64,000 bases of DNA from Mycobacterium sp. (GCA_025965895.1 JAOPWC010000099.1:1-64000), one strand, 5' to 3'; counted from the stretch's first letter, positions 8,986 to 18,512 are shown. Translations and numbers: made by a program. Notes: generated by a model from the sequence alone, not told the origin.

Positions 8986-10431
8986 ATGAATACCGGGGCT
9001 GACCCCGGCGACGGCCGCTCAGAGTTCGTGGTGGTCGCGAACCGGTTGCCGGTCGACATGGAGCGACTCCCCGACGGCAGCACGACCTGGAAACGCAGCC
9101 CCGGCGGCCTCGTCACCGCCCTGGAGCCGCTGCTGCGTCGTCAGAAGGGCGCCTGGATCGGTTGGCCCGGCGTCAGCGACAGCGACGAAGAACCGATCGT
9201 CGAGGACGAGCTGCGCATGTACCCGGTCCGTCTCAGCGACGACGATGTGGCCAAGTACTACGAGGGCTTTTCCAACGCCACGCTGTGGCCGCTGTACCAC
9301 GACGTAATCGTCAAGCCGATTTACAACCGCGAATGGTGGGAACGCTACGTCGAGGTCAACCGCCGCTTCGCCGAGGCCACGTCAAAGGCCGCCGCGCCGA
9401 ACGTCACGGTGTGGATCCAGGACTACCAGCTACAGCTGGTGCCGAAGATGCTGCGGATGCTACGGCCCGACCTCACCATCGGCTTTTTCCTGCACATCCC
9501 GTTCCCTCCCGTCGAGCTGTTCATGCAGCTGCCGTGGCGCACCGAGATCGTGGAGGGCTTGCTGGGCGCCGACCTGGTCGGGTTTCAGCTGCCCGGCGGT
9601 GCCGAGAATTTTCTGTACCTCGCGCGGCGGCTGGTCGGCGCGAACACCTCCCGCGGCTCGATCGGCGTCCGGTCACGCTTGGGCGAGGTCCAATACGGTT
9701 TCCGCACAGTCAGAGTCGGCGCGTTCCCGATCTCCATCGACTCGACGGCGCTCGACCAGATGGCGCGCCAGCGCGACGTCCGTCAGCATGCCGGGGAACT
9801 GCGCGCCGAGATGGGAAACCCCCGCAAAATCCTGCTCGGCGTTGACCGGTTGGACTACACCAAGGGCATCGACGTTCGGCTACAAGCTTTTTCCGAGTTG
9901 CTCGCAGAAGGCCGGGCCAAACGTGACGACACCGTTCTGGTGCAGCTGGCCACCCCCAGCCGCGAACGTGTCGAGAGCTACAAGCTTCTCCGCAACGACA
10001 TCGAACGCCAGGTCGGCCACATCAACGGCGAATACGGTGAGGTCGGTCATCCTGTCGTGCATTACCTGCACCGGCCCGTCCGCCGTGCGGAGCTGATCGC
10101 GTTCTTCGTCGCTGCCGACGTGATGCTGGTAACCCCTCTTCGCGACGGGATGAACCTGGTCGCCAAGGAGTACGTCGCGTGCCGCAGCGACCTCGGCGGC
10201 GCCCTGGTGCTGAGTGAATTCGCCGGCGCCGCAAGCGAATTACGCCAGGCGTATCTGACAAACCCGCACGACCTCGATGGGGTCAAGGACGCCATCGAGG
10301 CAGCGCTGAATCAGACACCTGAGGAGGGGCGCAGGCGAATGCGGGCGTTACGACGCCAAGTCCTGGCCCACGACGTCGACCGTTGGGCACTGTCATTCCT
10401 CGACGCGCTGGCGGAGCGCAGGGGCGACTAG
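8986..10431 (+). CDS. otsA: Trehalose-6-phosphate synthase
   Basis: A 481-residue GT20 glycosyltransferase that joins (A/G/UD)P-glucose and glucose 6-phosphate to trehalose 6-phosphate in the cytosol. Seen motifs: ANRLPV plus [13 protein letters not shown] near the N-terminus, [27 protein letters not shown], nucleotide-sugar loop [14 protein letters not shown] and [18 protein letters not shown]. Length matches mycobacterial OtsA. Its position next to mas4B/mce4F mirrors Rv3490. Trehalose feeds mycolate export and stress tolerance in this group. Confidence 0.97.
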   Translation: MNTGADPGDGRSEFVVVANRLPVDMERLPDGSTTWKRSPGGLVTALEPLLRRQKGAWIGWPGVSDSDEEPIVEDELRMYPVRLSDDDVAKYYEGFSNATLWPLYHDVIVKPIYNREWWERYVEVNRRFAEATSKAAAPNVTVWIQDYQLQLVPKMLRMLRPDLTIGFFLHIPFPPVELFMQLPWRTEIVEGLLGADLVGFQLPGGAENFLYLARRLVGANTSRGSIGVRSRLGEVQYGFRTVRVGAFPISIDSTALDQMARQRDVRQHAGELRAEMGNPRKILLGVDRLDYTKGIDVRLQAFSELLAEGRAKRDDTVLVQLATPSRERVESYKLLRNDIERQVGHINGEYGEVGHPVVHYLHRPVRRAELIAFFVAADVMLVTPLRDGMNLVAKEYVACRSDLGGALVLSEFAGAASELRQAYLTNPHDLDGVKDAIEAALNQTPEEGRRRMRALRRQVLAHDVDRWALSFLDALAERRGD

Positions 10432-10558
10432 AGGCAGCAGCGCTCGCCGAGTGCTGGATTCACCGTCAGCCGGATTGCCCCGAGCCGGCCCACCGTTGAC
10501 AGGCCGTTATACGTCGAGCCCCACCTAAGTCCAAGCCTGGATGGGTACATATACTCGC

Positions 10559-10803
10559 GTGAAAAAGTTTGCACATATGACAGCAGCAACCGTCGTCATG
10601 ACCGCAGGTATGGGTTTGGCTGGCTTGGGTGTCGCATCCGACGCCCAGGCCCAATTCGCCCAATTCGGTCCCTTCCCGGCTATCACTGGTGCCCGGGCGA
10701 ATTCTGGCATCCAGAGTGGGGCTTCAACTGGGATTGGGGCAACTGCCACGACGATCATCATCGCGACCGCGACGGTGGCGATCACAGCAACGACTGGCAC
10801 TGA
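10559..10803 (+). pseudogene. Small secreted mycobacterial peptide, frameshifted
   Basis: A GTG start at 10559 opens a clear signal peptide (KKFAHMTAATVVMTAGMGLAGLGVASDAQAQ, cleavage after AQA). After FAQFGPFP the open frame turns into low-complexity Thr/Ala sequence. In the shifted frame it reads GYHWCPGEFWHPEWGFNWDWGNCHDDHHRD and ends at TGA 10801. That is the typical mature part of a mycobacterial secreted family with a GYHWCPG motif. One missing G in the CCGG at about 10677-10680 explains it. Either a real loss-of-function mutation or an assembly error. Followed by a strong terminator. Confidence 0.75.
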
Positions 10804-10837
10804 TCTGAGCGGTTTTCACGTTCGGTAACGAACTGAG

Positions 10838-10869
10838 TCGGCCCGCCATCCGCTCGGGTGGCGGGCCGA
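10838..10869 (+). terminator. Strong hairpin terminator
   Basis: TCGGCCCGCCA and TGGCGGGCCGA form a perfect 11-bp GC-rich stem with a 10-nt loop, 35 nt after the secreted-peptide stop. An A-run rather than a T-run follows on the plus strand. No gene was seen from here to the methyltransferase start at 11083. Confidence 0.7.
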
Positions 10870-11082
10870 CCAAAAAAGGAATCAGCAGCCGAGGGTAATG
10901 CCCGAACATTGCGGCGGGTGGCATGACCTGATATGCGGGTGGCATGACCGAGGGTCCGGGGTCACCGCATTGGTCGTGCCGAGAGAGCGATCTCACGAAT
11001 ATCAGCCTGCCTCCCAACGCTTTTCGTAACATCACCGACTTCCCTATCTATCTCCGATATCCGATGCCGTAATATTACCGGG

Positions 11083-11997
11083 ATGCTGGGCACTGGGGAC
11101 GGCGTGACCAATCCGCCAAGTGCGGCCGTTGTTCGTGACGGGCTACGCCGACGGTCGGTGGTGTTCGATGCGATCGTAGTCGGCCTTTCAATGCTGCTGG
11201 CCTCATCACATAGCGGCGCTGACCGGACTCGCGGCCGGTGGGTGAGTCTCAAGCAGCGGCTGCCGTTATTGAGGTGGTCGTTTTGGCGGCAGACGATAGG
11301 CTTCCTTATCGCGGGCGACACCGGCCAGATTGGCGACGGACGCGAAGCCGCCGCAGCGGACTACGTGCTCAGCCACGCACGACGGGGTGACATCGACGAT
11401 GTGCTGGCGGCGTTCGACACCTTCGCCTACAACAAATCTCTGCTGATGAATGTCGGCGATGAGAAAGGCCAGTTGCTCGACGCCGCGGTGCACCGCGCCG
11501 CTCCCGATCGGGCCCTCGAGCTGGGCACCTACTGTGGCTACGGCGCCTTGCGCATCGCCCGTGCCGCGCCGGGGGCATGCGTGTATTCCATCGAATTGGC
11601 CGAAGCCAACGCGACGATCGCCCGAAGCATCTGGGCCCATGCCGGCGTGGCTGACCGCGTGATCTGCATTGTCGGCACGATCGGAGACGGCGGGACAACG
11701 ACCGCGAGGTTGACTGCCAAGCACGGCTTCACCCCTGGCGAGCTGGACTTCCTGTTCATCGACCACCACAAGAGCGCCTATGTCGAGGACCTGAAAACCA
11801 TCCTCGGGCTGGGATGGCTTCGGCAGGGTTCGATCGTCGTCGCCGACAACATCATCTATCCCGGCGCCCCGAGGTACCGCCGATACATGCATGAGCAGCA
11901 GGGAAAGCTGTTCGACACGGTGGAACACAAGACGCACCTCGAGTACCAGACGTTGATTCCTGATCTGGTATTGGAGTCGGAATACCTCGCCACATAG
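11083..11997 (+). CDS. COMT-like class I SAM-dependent methyltransferase
   Basis: A 304-residue protein. Residues from about 95 on match the catechol O-methyltransferase pattern: NKSLLMNVGDEKGQ, SAM motif I ALELGTYCGYGALRIA, YSIELAEAN, the metal/catalytic segment LFIDHHKSAYVEDL and VVADNIIYPGAPRY. The first 90 residues are an unusual extension with a hydrophobic stretch (VFDAIVVGLSMLLASS) that could be a membrane anchor. The start is uncertain: ATG 11083, or GTG 11104 after GGGGAC. A catechol methyltransferase near steroid ring-degradation genes is notable because that pathway makes catechols elsewhere on the chromosome. Substrate unproven. Confidence 0.85.
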   Translation: MLGTGDGVTNPPSAAVVRDGLRRRSVVFDAIVVGLSMLLASSHSGADRTRGRWVSLKQRLPLLRWSFWRQTIGFLIAGDTGQIGDGREAAAADYVLSHARRGDIDDVLAAFDTFAYNKSLLMNVGDEKGQLLDAAVHRAAPDRALELGTYCGYGALRIARAAPGACVYSIELAEANATIARSIWAHAGVADRVICIVGTIGDGGTTTARLTAKHGFTPGELDFLFIDHHKSAYVEDLKTILGLGWLRQGSIVVADNIIYPGAPRYRRYMHEQQGKLFDTVEHKTHLEYQTLIPDLVLESEYLAT

Positions 11998-12354
11998 GTC
12001 CGGCAGGTCGGCAGCTTTGCCCAGCTTATCGTCGATGCCGCCGCCGAGCGCCGCGACTGCCGGGCAACGAACATTAGCGCCTGGCGTGACAATCGATATA
12101 TCGGAATCCGATATCGTATGTCACATGATGGGCAGGGGTGGTCCTGACATTCGCTTTGCCGGTGTCCTCGGTGGTGTCGGGGGCAGCGCCGCAACGCGAC
12201 AGACCTGATGGCTGTCCTGACAACCCGACCACGGGCAAGTGAATTCGATCGGATCCAACGCAATTGCTGAAGGGCAACGATGGGCGAGTAATAGATGGAT
12301 CGCGGCACGTCGTGGCTTACCAACCTCGACCAGTGCGCCCCGCTGCGGTGATAC
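11998..12354. other. Intergenic region, 357 bp, between convergent genes
   Basis: Separates the methyltransferase from the PadR gene. It contains a perfect 17-bp palindrome (12098-12114). A short reading frame from about 12125 to 12208 follows it but has no recognisable features and may be a gene remnant. Confidence 0.5.
12098..12114. promoter_or_regulatory. Palindromic operator candidate
   Basis: ATATCGGAATCCGATAT is perfectly symmetric around one base. The CGGnnnCCG core and ATAT arms recur in the PadR gene promoter (ATATCGG-TTT-CCGAT, about 12789-12804), so both are probably PadR sites. Confidence 0.6.
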
Positions 12355-12759
12355 TTATCCGCCTCTATGTGGGGGTGACATTCGCCTGCGAAGGGACGCG
12401 GCGACGGCCCGAGCGGCCGCCGACTCCGGACCTCCGCGAGGAGGACCCCCGCCAGGCGCAATCTGGGCGCCGAGCACTTCACGAGCCAGCTCCTCCAGCG
12501 CTTTGCGATCTTCGCGCAACGCTCGCTTGCCAGCCTCGGTGACCCGATAAAGGCGGCGGGTTCGGCCGTCCACCAGTCGCTGCACCGAGCTCAGCAGACC
12601 CTCGGCCTCCAGCCGGTGCAGCGTTGGATACAACGTGCCGGGGCTGATGTCGTAGCCGTGACGCGCGAGCTCCTTCGTCATCCAGGCACCGTGGACCTCT
12701 TGCTCGGCGGCATGATGCAAAATGTGCAGCCGCACCGCGCCGCGCTGGAACTCGCGCAC
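12355..12759 (-). CDS. PadR-family transcriptional regulator
   Basis: A 134-residue repressor. The winged helix spans roughly residues 5-90: EFQRGAVRLHILHHA, WMTKELARHGYDISPGTLYPTLHRLEAEGLL (recognition helix) and the wing VDGRTRRLYRVTEAGKRAL. A short C-terminal dimer helix and a basic, Gly/Pro-rich tail follow. The GTG at 12759 has AGAGG about 7 nt upstream; a longer frame to 12975 reads through the operator and is unlikely. An 18-bp palindrome 22 nt upstream suggests autoregulation. The convergent methyltransferase gene is the obvious candidate target. Confidence 0.88.
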   Translation of the reverse strand: MREFQRGAVRLHILHHAAEQEVHGAWMTKELARHGYDISPGTLYPTLHRLEAEGLLSSVQRLVDGRTRRLYRVTEAGKRALREDRKALEELAREVLGAQIAPGGGPPRGGPESAAARAVAASLRRRMSPPHRGG

Positions 12760-12781
12760 CGCCCACCTCTCGTACAGTGAC

Positions 12782-12804
12782 GAAACCGATATCGGTTTCC
12801 GATC
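12782..12804. promoter_or_regulatory. PadR operator/promoter
   Basis: GAAACCGATATCGGTTTC (12782-12799) is a perfect 18-bp palindrome, overlapped by a second half-symmetric ATATCGG-TTT-CCGAT. It lies just upstream of the padR start and shares its core with the 12098 site. Confidence 0.65.
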
Positions 12805-12944
12805 GTACCGCGTGTGATCTGCAAAAGTCAGGTAACCGCAGTAAAGAGTCCAATTGGCTCCGCGGACATCAGATCGCAACCCGCGACTCGCCAGCCGGAC
12901 CAAGTTGGAAGTGATGTGTAGCTTAGCTAGCCGCCAACTAGACG

Positions 12945-13427
12945 CTATATCGGCTGCATGTAGTTGATCAGCCACTTGCCGTTGACGCGCTGGTAGTCGA
13001 CCCGAAGTCGACTGCCGTCGTAGATGGGCTGTTTCGATTTGTCGGTCACGGTGCGATTCAGATACACCATCACCGAGCCGGAGTTACGGTGGGCGTCCAT
13101 CACCCCGACGCCGACGACGTTGGCCTGGCTGACCACCTGCCGGTCACGGGCCTGGGGAATGATCTCCTGGTTTGCTCGCTGCTCGAATTCCCGACGGTAG
13201 TCGGGCGTCAGCATCGAGTACGCGTTGATGAGACTGCGTTCGACGGTTTGGTAGTCGTAGGTGAATACGGACGGAATCTGCCGTTTCGCGATCGGTGCCA
13301 GTTCGGCACGGGCGGCCTGCTCCGCGCGCAGTTCGACGCGGTTCCAATACAGCCAGCCGCCGGCACCGGCGAGTGCGACGAACGCGGCAGCCAGCAACCC
13401 GGTCAAGCCGGTGACCAACCAGCGCAT
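12945..13427 (-). CDS. Mce-associated membrane protein, Mas4B (Rv3492c-like)
   Basis: A 160-residue protein with an N-terminal transmembrane helix (about residues 3-28, LVTGLTGLLAAAFVALAGAGGW) and a soluble extracytoplasmic domain of the Mce-associated/NTF2-like type ending in VDYQRVNGKWLINYMQPI. Its start overlaps the stop of the next Mas protein (13427), closing the mce4 operon. Family members stabilise or assist the Mce complex. Length equals Rv3492c as recalled. Confidence 0.88.
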   Translation of the reverse strand: MRWLVTGLTGLLAAAFVALAGAGGWLYWNRVELRAEQAARAELAPIAKRQIPSVFTYDYQTVERSLINAYSMLTPDYRREFEQRANQEIIPQARDRQVVSQANVVGVGVMDAHRNSGSVMVYLNRTVTDKSKQPIYDGSRLRVDYQRVNGKWLINYMQPI

Positions 13428-14113
13428 CAGTTGCCCCCGTCGGGGTACTTCAGGTCGTAGGCCGTCATTCGGCCGCTGTCGTCCTCATTGACGATAACCC
13501 GCATCCGGTAGGGCTGCGACGGCTTGTTGTTGCCGTTCTGGTCGCTGACGGTCACTCGTACCGAGACGAGCACCGCGGCGTTGTCACTGATGTTGTCAAA
13601 GCTTTCCAACGCGGCTCCGTTGATCACCGCCTCCGAACTGCCCCCGGTGTCACGGAAGATGGCCTTGAGGTTGTTGACGTTGTCGCTCTGGCTGAGCATG
13701 TCCCGCAGTGGACCGCTGGTGCCGTTGTAGAAGCGGTTGACGCTGTCTTCCACGCTATTCTGCTTGAACGTGAACATGTTCACGACAGTCTGCGACGCCG
13801 TGTCGACGAACCTCTGGTTGCGGTCCAGCTGCGCCTCCGTGTGCCGCTGCTGGACAAGCATGACCGTCACGAGCGCCGCGATCGCCCCTGCAGCAATGAA
13901 TCCGGTGACCAACGCCACGATGCCGACCGTCCTCCGGTTCGCGGTCCGGCGCGGAGGTCGTCCGGCCGGCCGGGCCGGCTTCGCGGACTTCGGCTTCGGC
14001 GCGTCGACCCGCATAGGGGGCCCTGAGACAGCGTCGCCTTTCGCCGGGCCGGCCGCGCGCGACGCCCGACGGCGAACCGCCGCGTTGTTCGGCACGGATG
14101 ACGTCGACGTCAT
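13427..14113 (-). CDS. Mce-associated membrane protein, Mas4A (Rv3493c-like)
   Basis: A 228-residue protein. A basic, Ala/Pro-rich cytosolic leader (about 1-50) precedes one transmembrane helix (TVGIVALVTGFIAAGAIAALVTVMLV) and a Mce-associated domain (RFVDTASQTVVNMFTFKQNSVEDSVNRFYNGTSGPLRDML onward). It starts 1 nt before the mce4F stop region at 14114, so it is coupled to mce4F. It pairs with the smaller Mas protein downstream. Confidence 0.88.
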   Translation of the reverse strand: MTSTSSVPNNAAVRRRASRAAGPAKGDAVSGPPMRVDAPKPKSAKPARPAGRPPRRTANRRTVGIVALVTGFIAAGAIAALVTVMLVQQRHTEAQLDRNQRFVDTASQTVVNMFTFKQNSVEDSVNRFYNGTSGPLRDMLSQSDNVNNLKAIFRDTGGSSEAVINGAALESFDNISDNAAVLVSVRVTVSDQNGNNKPSQPYRMRVIVNEDDSGRMTAYDLKYPDGGN

Positions 14114-15868
14114 CTAGGCCTTCCTCGGATCAAGCATCAGATCAACCCAATTCTCCTGTGGCCGCATGTCAACGGCACCCGGTGCGTAGACCGCGGCCTT
14201 GCCCGCCGGGTCGACGAACTCACCGCTGTGCTGGTCATAGGTACCGTACGCGGCGCCGTTGGTCTGCGGCGGGGTCACCTCGGCGGGTGGCTCTGCAGGG
14301 GGGTTCGGCGGCGCCGGCGGGGCCGGCGCCGGTCCCGGTGGTGGCACCACCGGGTTGTACGGGGGCGGTGACAGGGGCCCCGGCGGCGGCTGGGGATTCG
14401 CCGGCGGCGGCCACGCGTTCGGGTACGGCGCCGGCGGAATCCACGCCGTCTCCGGCGGCGGCGGACCGTTGTTGTTCGGCGGCGGTGGGACCGGCCAGGG
14501 CTGGTTCGGCGCGGGCCCCGGCCCCGGCTGAACTCCCGGCGGCACCGCGCCGGGCGGAACCGGATACCCCGGATCAGGGTCGACTCCCGGCGATATGTAC
14601 GGATACTTGTTCGGCGGCAGGATGTTCCGCGGGTCGGTGATCGGCGTGCCGGTGGGAACCGGAGGTCCACGCCAGGGGTTGTTGCCGATCGGCACGTAGC
14701 CGCGCGGATCCCGGCACAGCTGCACGGTCGGAGCCCGCTTGCCGGGGTATTCCTGGCAGGGGTAGTTCCTGGCGCCGCGTACCGCGCTGGGATCGTTCTG
14801 CGGCACTTTGCAGTACATGTCGGGCGGCAGGTCTCGCACGGTTTCGTCGGCCGGTGACCGGATGAACTGTGGCGGAAGAAATCCGGTGCTGCACGGCGGC
14901 GGATCACCCAGGTCGACCTTGAAATCCAGCTTGCCGCCCTCATCGAACGGGACGCCGCCGGCCACTGTCAGGAGCGTAGACGTCAGGGCCGGAAAGATCA
15001 CCAGGGCCTGCTCGATGGACTTGTTGTAGATCACGCCGATCCGGCCGAGGTTGGCCAGGTTCGCCGCAAGCACCGGGAACGACGGCCGGATCCCGCTGAA
15101 CGTGGCGCTGGCTTGATCCGCCGCTCCCGGCGCGGTCGCGAGCGTGCCGCGCAGCTGCGGGTCGGCCTGGCGCAGCTCCGTGGTGAACCGCGCCAGCCCG
15201 TCAGCCAGTGACCTGATGTCCCCGCCGCTTTGGATCTGAGCCTGCAGGAAAGGGCCGACCTGATCGATCAGCTGGGACGTCTCTGGCCAGTTGGCGTTGG
15301 CTTCGTCGACCAGCAGCCGTGACGACTGGATCAGCCGTGCCAGTTCGGGCCCGGATCCGTTGAACGCCGTGAAGGTTTCACGCAACAGATCCCGCAGCCG
15401 ACTGTTGTTGATGCTGCTGACCAACTGGTCCGCCTGCTGCAGAAGTCCGGCGATGTCCTGACCGATCGCGGTGCGGTCTTTGCCGATGCGCGACCCGTTG
15501 TGCAGCGAAGCGTTCCCCGGGTTGCCCGTCGGTACCAGGTCGACGTACTGCTCGCCCACCGCCGACACGCTCTTGACCGTCGCCGTCACGTCGGCGGGGA
15601 CCTTGACGTCGCTGTTGAGCCGCATATGAGCGGCGACGCCGTCGTTGGTCAGGGTCACCGCCTCGACCCGCCCGATGGTCACACCACGGAACGCGACGTT
15701 GGCGTTCTTGTACAGGCCGCCGCCCGCGACGAATTCGGCGGTGACGTTGTAGGCACCCAAACCGAGCTTGGCGGGAACGTGGAGGTAGTACACCGCGATC
15801 GCGCCGACGGTCAACACGGTGACGATCGCGAAGATCGCCAGCTGAAAGCGTGCCATTCGGTCCAACAT
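14114..15868 (-). CDS. mce4F: Mce4F substrate-binding protein of the cholesterol importer
   Basis: A 584-residue MlaD/Mce protein. An N-terminal transmembrane helix (FQLAIFAIVTVLTVGAIAVYYL) leads into the MCE domain (TAEFVAGGGLYKNANVAFRGVTIGRVEAV, then VKSVSAVGEQYVDLVP). A long helical region follows (about 125-290) that builds the lipid tunnel. The last 200 residues are strongly Pro-rich, typical of Mce F/D subunits and probably wall-facing. ATG 15868 overlaps the lprN stop (ATGA). Part of the Mce4 sterol transporter with YrbE4A/B and a distant MceG ATPase. Confidence 0.96.
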   Translation of the reverse strand: MLDRMARFQLAIFAIVTVLTVGAIAVYYLHVPAKLGLGAYNVTAEFVAGGGLYKNANVAFRGVTIGRVEAVTLTNDGVAAHMRLNSDVKVPADVTATVKSVSAVGEQYVDLVPTGNPGNASLHNGSRIGKDRTAIGQDIAGLLQQADQLVSSINNSRLRDLLRETFTAFNGSGPELARLIQSSRLLVDEANANWPETSQLIDQVGPFLQAQIQSGGDIRSLADGLARFTTELRQADPQLRGTLATAPGAADQASATFSGIRPSFPVLAANLANLGRIGVIYNKSIEQALVIFPALTSTLLTVAGGVPFDEGGKLDFKVDLGDPPPCSTGFLPPQFIRSPADETVRDLPPDMYCKVPQNDPSAVRGARNYPCQEYPGKRAPTVQLCRDPRGYVPIGNNPWRGPPVPTGTPITDPRNILPPNKYPYISPGVDPDPGYPVPPGAVPPGVQPGPGPAPNQPWPVPPPPNNNGPPPPETAWIPPAPYPNAWPPPANPQPPPGPLSPPPYNPVVPPPGPAPAPPAPPNPPAEPPAEVTPPQTNGAAYGTYDQHSGEFVDPAGKAAVYAPGAVDMRPQENWVDLMLDPRKA

Positions 15869-17067
15869 CAGCTCGGCGGCACCTCCTGACCCGACGCAGT
15901 GCCGGGCGGGATCTTGAACGGATCGGCCGCCTGCCCGGACAGGTTCGCCTTCTCCCCGGCCAGCCAGTCAGGGCCGTTGACCGCCTCGTCGAGGTGCTTC
16001 ATGTTCGGGTCGAAGAACGACGTGGTGAAGATGGATTCGCCGAGCCGGCGCAACGTCAGGTCGAACGTGACGAACACGTTGAGGTAGTCGCCGCGCACGG
16101 CGCGTTTCAGAAACCTTGAGCTGAACGGGAAGGTCGGCAACAAGTCGAGGTCGTTGACGAAGGCGGCGCGGTTGTCGTTGAGCGGCTTGATGACCGCGTA
16201 CAAATCCTTGAAGTCCGCCGCGAAGTCGTCTTTTGTCTGGGCCAGGATGCGGGACGCGACCGTGGCGAAACTTTGCAGCGCACCGAACGCGTCGACGATG
16301 TTGGTCCGGTTGGCGTTGAGCACCTTCAGCGCCCCGGGCACGGTGTCGAGGGCGCGCCCGAGGCTGTCCTTGTTGCGCGCCAGGATCGCGGCGAAGCGGT
16401 TCAGCCCATCAGCGGCGGCGATGATGTCGTTGGTCTGCTGATTCAGCTGTGATGTCAGCTCCGCGAGCCGCGGCACCAGATCGACGAAGCTCCCGGCGCG
16501 ACCGGCCACCGCCGCATATGCCTCGTTGGTGATGTCCTGCAGGGCACCGAGGTTGCCCTTGTTCACCACCGTGCCGAGGGCGGACAGTACTTCCTCGGTG
16601 GTCGGATACCGGGCGGACTGGTCCAGTTCGATATGGGAGCCGTTGTGCAGCGCGCCGATCGGAGGCTGATTCGTCGGCGGGGTGAGATCGACGTGCTGCG
16701 AACCCAGCAGCGACGTCTGCGCGACCTTGGCGCTCGCGTTGGCCGGCAGCTTGACGCTCTTGTCCAGCGAAAGCTTGAGCGCGGCATAGAAAGTGCCGTC
16801 GGGCCGCTGAACCGCCTCGACGCCCGAGACACTGCCCACCGTCACGTCGTCGACCATCACCGGCGAGTTCTGGGGCAGCGTCGCCACGTCGGGCATGTCC
16901 ACCGACACCATGAACGATCCCGGGCCATGACCTGCGGTGCCCGGCATGTTCAGCGAGTTCAATCCCCCGAACTGGCAACCGGCAAGCAGCACCATACCCG
17001 ACCCGAAGGCGGTCGTACGGACACCGATACGGGCCAGCTTGCGGCGCGGGGGCACCAGTCGCCTCAT
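15868..17067 (-). CDS. mce4E: Mce4E lipoprotein LprN
   Basis: A 399-residue lipoprotein. A basic N-terminus and hydrophobic segment end in the lipobox LLAGC (Cys around residue 31), the hallmark of the E subunit in mycobacterial Mce operons. The MCE domain follows (FMVSVDMPDVATLPQNSPVMVDDVTVGSVSGVEAV and AQTSLLGSQHVDLTPP), then the helical tunnel region. ATG 17067 overlaps the mce4D stop; a long in-frame reading upstream runs through mce4D and is spurious. Likely anchors the complex in the envelope. Confidence 0.95.
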   Translation of the reverse strand: MRRLVPPRRKLARIGVRTTAFGSGMVLLAGCQFGGLNSLNMPGTAGHGPGSFMVSVDMPDVATLPQNSPVMVDDVTVGSVSGVEAVQRPDGTFYAALKLSLDKSVKLPANASAKVAQTSLLGSQHVDLTPPTNQPPIGALHNGSHIELDQSARYPTTEEVLSALGTVVNKGNLGALQDITNEAYAAVAGRAGSFVDLVPRLAELTSQLNQQTNDIIAAADGLNRFAAILARNKDSLGRALDTVPGALKVLNANRTNIVDAFGALQSFATVASRILAQTKDDFAADFKDLYAVIKPLNDNRAAFVNDLDLLPTFPFSSRFLKRAVRGDYLNVFVTFDLTLRRLGESIFTTSFFDPNMKHLDEAVNGPDWLAGEKANLSGQAADPFKIPPGTASGQEVPPS

Positions 17068-18512
17068 CCGCCGCCTCCCGGTGCCGGCGGTGGCGGGCCG
17101 GCCTCGGCCGGGAACTGGCCGTTCACGGGTCCCGGCGCCGGCCCTGGTGGTGGACCCGCGGGCATGTCCGGCGGGACGACCGGGCCCAGTGTGAACGGCT
17201 GCGCCGGTGGTGGTGGCCCCGGTGCGGGGTTGGGTGGCAGCATCAGCGACGAGATATCCCCGCCTGCTCCCGATCGCGGCGGCGTGCGCCCCTGCGCCGG
17301 TATCCACTGCAGATACGGCAGGTACGTTTGCGACTTGGCTTGCGTGGCCGGCGTGTCGTAGCTGATCTGGCCCTTGTAGGCGGTGATGCTGTTGATCGGG
17401 TGAAACAGCACAGGCGGATAGTTCATGCTGATCCGCCGCAACACCGGTGCCATCCGCTCGCGGCAGATCTCCGAACGCTTGAAGTAGTCGGGGGTCGCGC
17501 CGACGTCGAAGTTGCCGCCGCAGATGAACTGCACAGGGTTGGCGAAGTTCGGCAGCGACAGCAGACCCGTCAACGCGCCCTGAGCCGGGTCGTAGATGTT
17601 GTAGAAGTTCGCCAGCCCGTTCGGGGTGATGTGCAGCAACTGCTCGATGTCGTCGTGCTGATCCGACAGGATCTTGGTGAAATCGGTGAGCTTGTTGATC
17701 TGACCGATCAGCGCGTCGTTGTTCTGCTGCAGGAACCCGCGGATGTCGGACAGCGCCTGGTTGAGGGTGCCGAGCGTGATGTCGAGGTCCGTGGAGCTGT
17801 CCGCGAGTACTTGCGACACCGATGCCAGGTGACCGCTGAACTGGACGATCTGCTGGTTGCTGTTGGACAGCGCGTTGATCAGGACCTGCAGGTTCTTGAC
17901 CGTGCCGAACAGGTCGGTGCGGGAGTCACCGAGCCGGCCCGCGGTCTGAGAGAGCTCCCGCAGGGCCGCGCGGAAGGAATCGCCGTTGCCGTCGAAGGTG
18001 TCCGCGGCCTGGTTGACGAACCTGCTCAACGGACCCTGCAGGTCCCCTTGCTGCGGGCCGAGTTGCTGGCTGAGCTTGCTCAGCTCCGACTTGACCTCGT
18101 CCCACTCCACCGGGACGCCGGTGTGGTCCAGGTTGATCGCGCCGCCGTCGGGCATTGCGGATCCCCTGGTGTAGGCCGGGGCGAGCTGAATGAATCGGGC
18201 CGACACGATGTTGGGCGCCATGATGATGGCGTGCGCATCGGCGGGGACCTTGACGCCGTCCTGCACGGTCATCGTGATCTTGACGGCCTTGGCCTGGGGC
18301 TCGATCGAGGCGATCTTGCCAACCGGCACGCCGATGATTCGCACGTCGTCACCGGGGTAGATGCCCACCGCTGAGGTGAAATAGCCGACCACCTTGTGGC
18401 CCGATTTTCCCGGCCACGCCACGTAGATGCCGCCGATCAGTGCCACCACCAGGGCGGCGATCACGCCGTAGCGCAACCACCTGTTGTCGCGGGTCGCCGT
18501 ATGTGAACTCAT
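17064..18512 (-). CDS. mce4D: Mce4D
   Basis: A 482-residue Mce protein. The transmembrane helix is RYGVIAALVVALIGGIYVAW. The MCE domain reads VGYFTSAVGIYPGDDVRIIGVPVGKIASIEPQ and NIVSARFIQLAPAYTRG. The helical middle is rich in Asn/Gln heptads, and the C-terminus (about 400 on) is Pro/Gly-rich. It overlaps both neighbours by 4 nt, so the whole block is translated as one operon. Sterol uptake role follows from the operon. Confidence 0.96.
   Translation of the reverse strand: MSSHTATRDNRWLRYGVIAALVVALIGGIYVAWPGKSGHKVVGYFTSAVGIYPGDDVRIIGVPVGKIASIEPQAKAVKITMTVQDGVKVPADAHAIIMAPNIVSARFIQLAPAYTRGSAMPDGGAINLDHTGVPVEWDEVKSELSKLSQQLGPQQGDLQGPLSRFVNQAADTFDGNGDSFRAALRELSQTAGRLGDSRTDLFGTVKNLQVLINALSNSNQQIVQFSGHLASVSQVLADSSTDLDITLGTLNQALSDIRGFLQQNNDALIGQINKLTDFTKILSDQHDDIEQLLHITPNGLANFYNIYDPAQGALTGLLSLPNFANPVQFICGGNFDVGATPDYFKRSEICRERMAPVLRRISMNYPPVLFHPINSITAYKGQISYDTPATQAKSQTYLPYLQWIPAQGRTPPRSGAGGDISSLMLPPNPAPGPPPPAQPFTLGPVVPPDMPAGPPPGPAPGPVNGQFPAEAGPPPPAPGGGG

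Noticed and set aside
12125..12208. Short ORF downstream of the 12098 palindrome as a gene
   Set aside because: About 27 codons, no ribosome-binding site or recognisable sequence.
17068..17307. 80-residue N-terminal extension of Mce4E
   Set aside because: It is antisense-like out-of-frame reading through the Pro-rich tail of mce4D; the lipoprotein signal starts at 17067.
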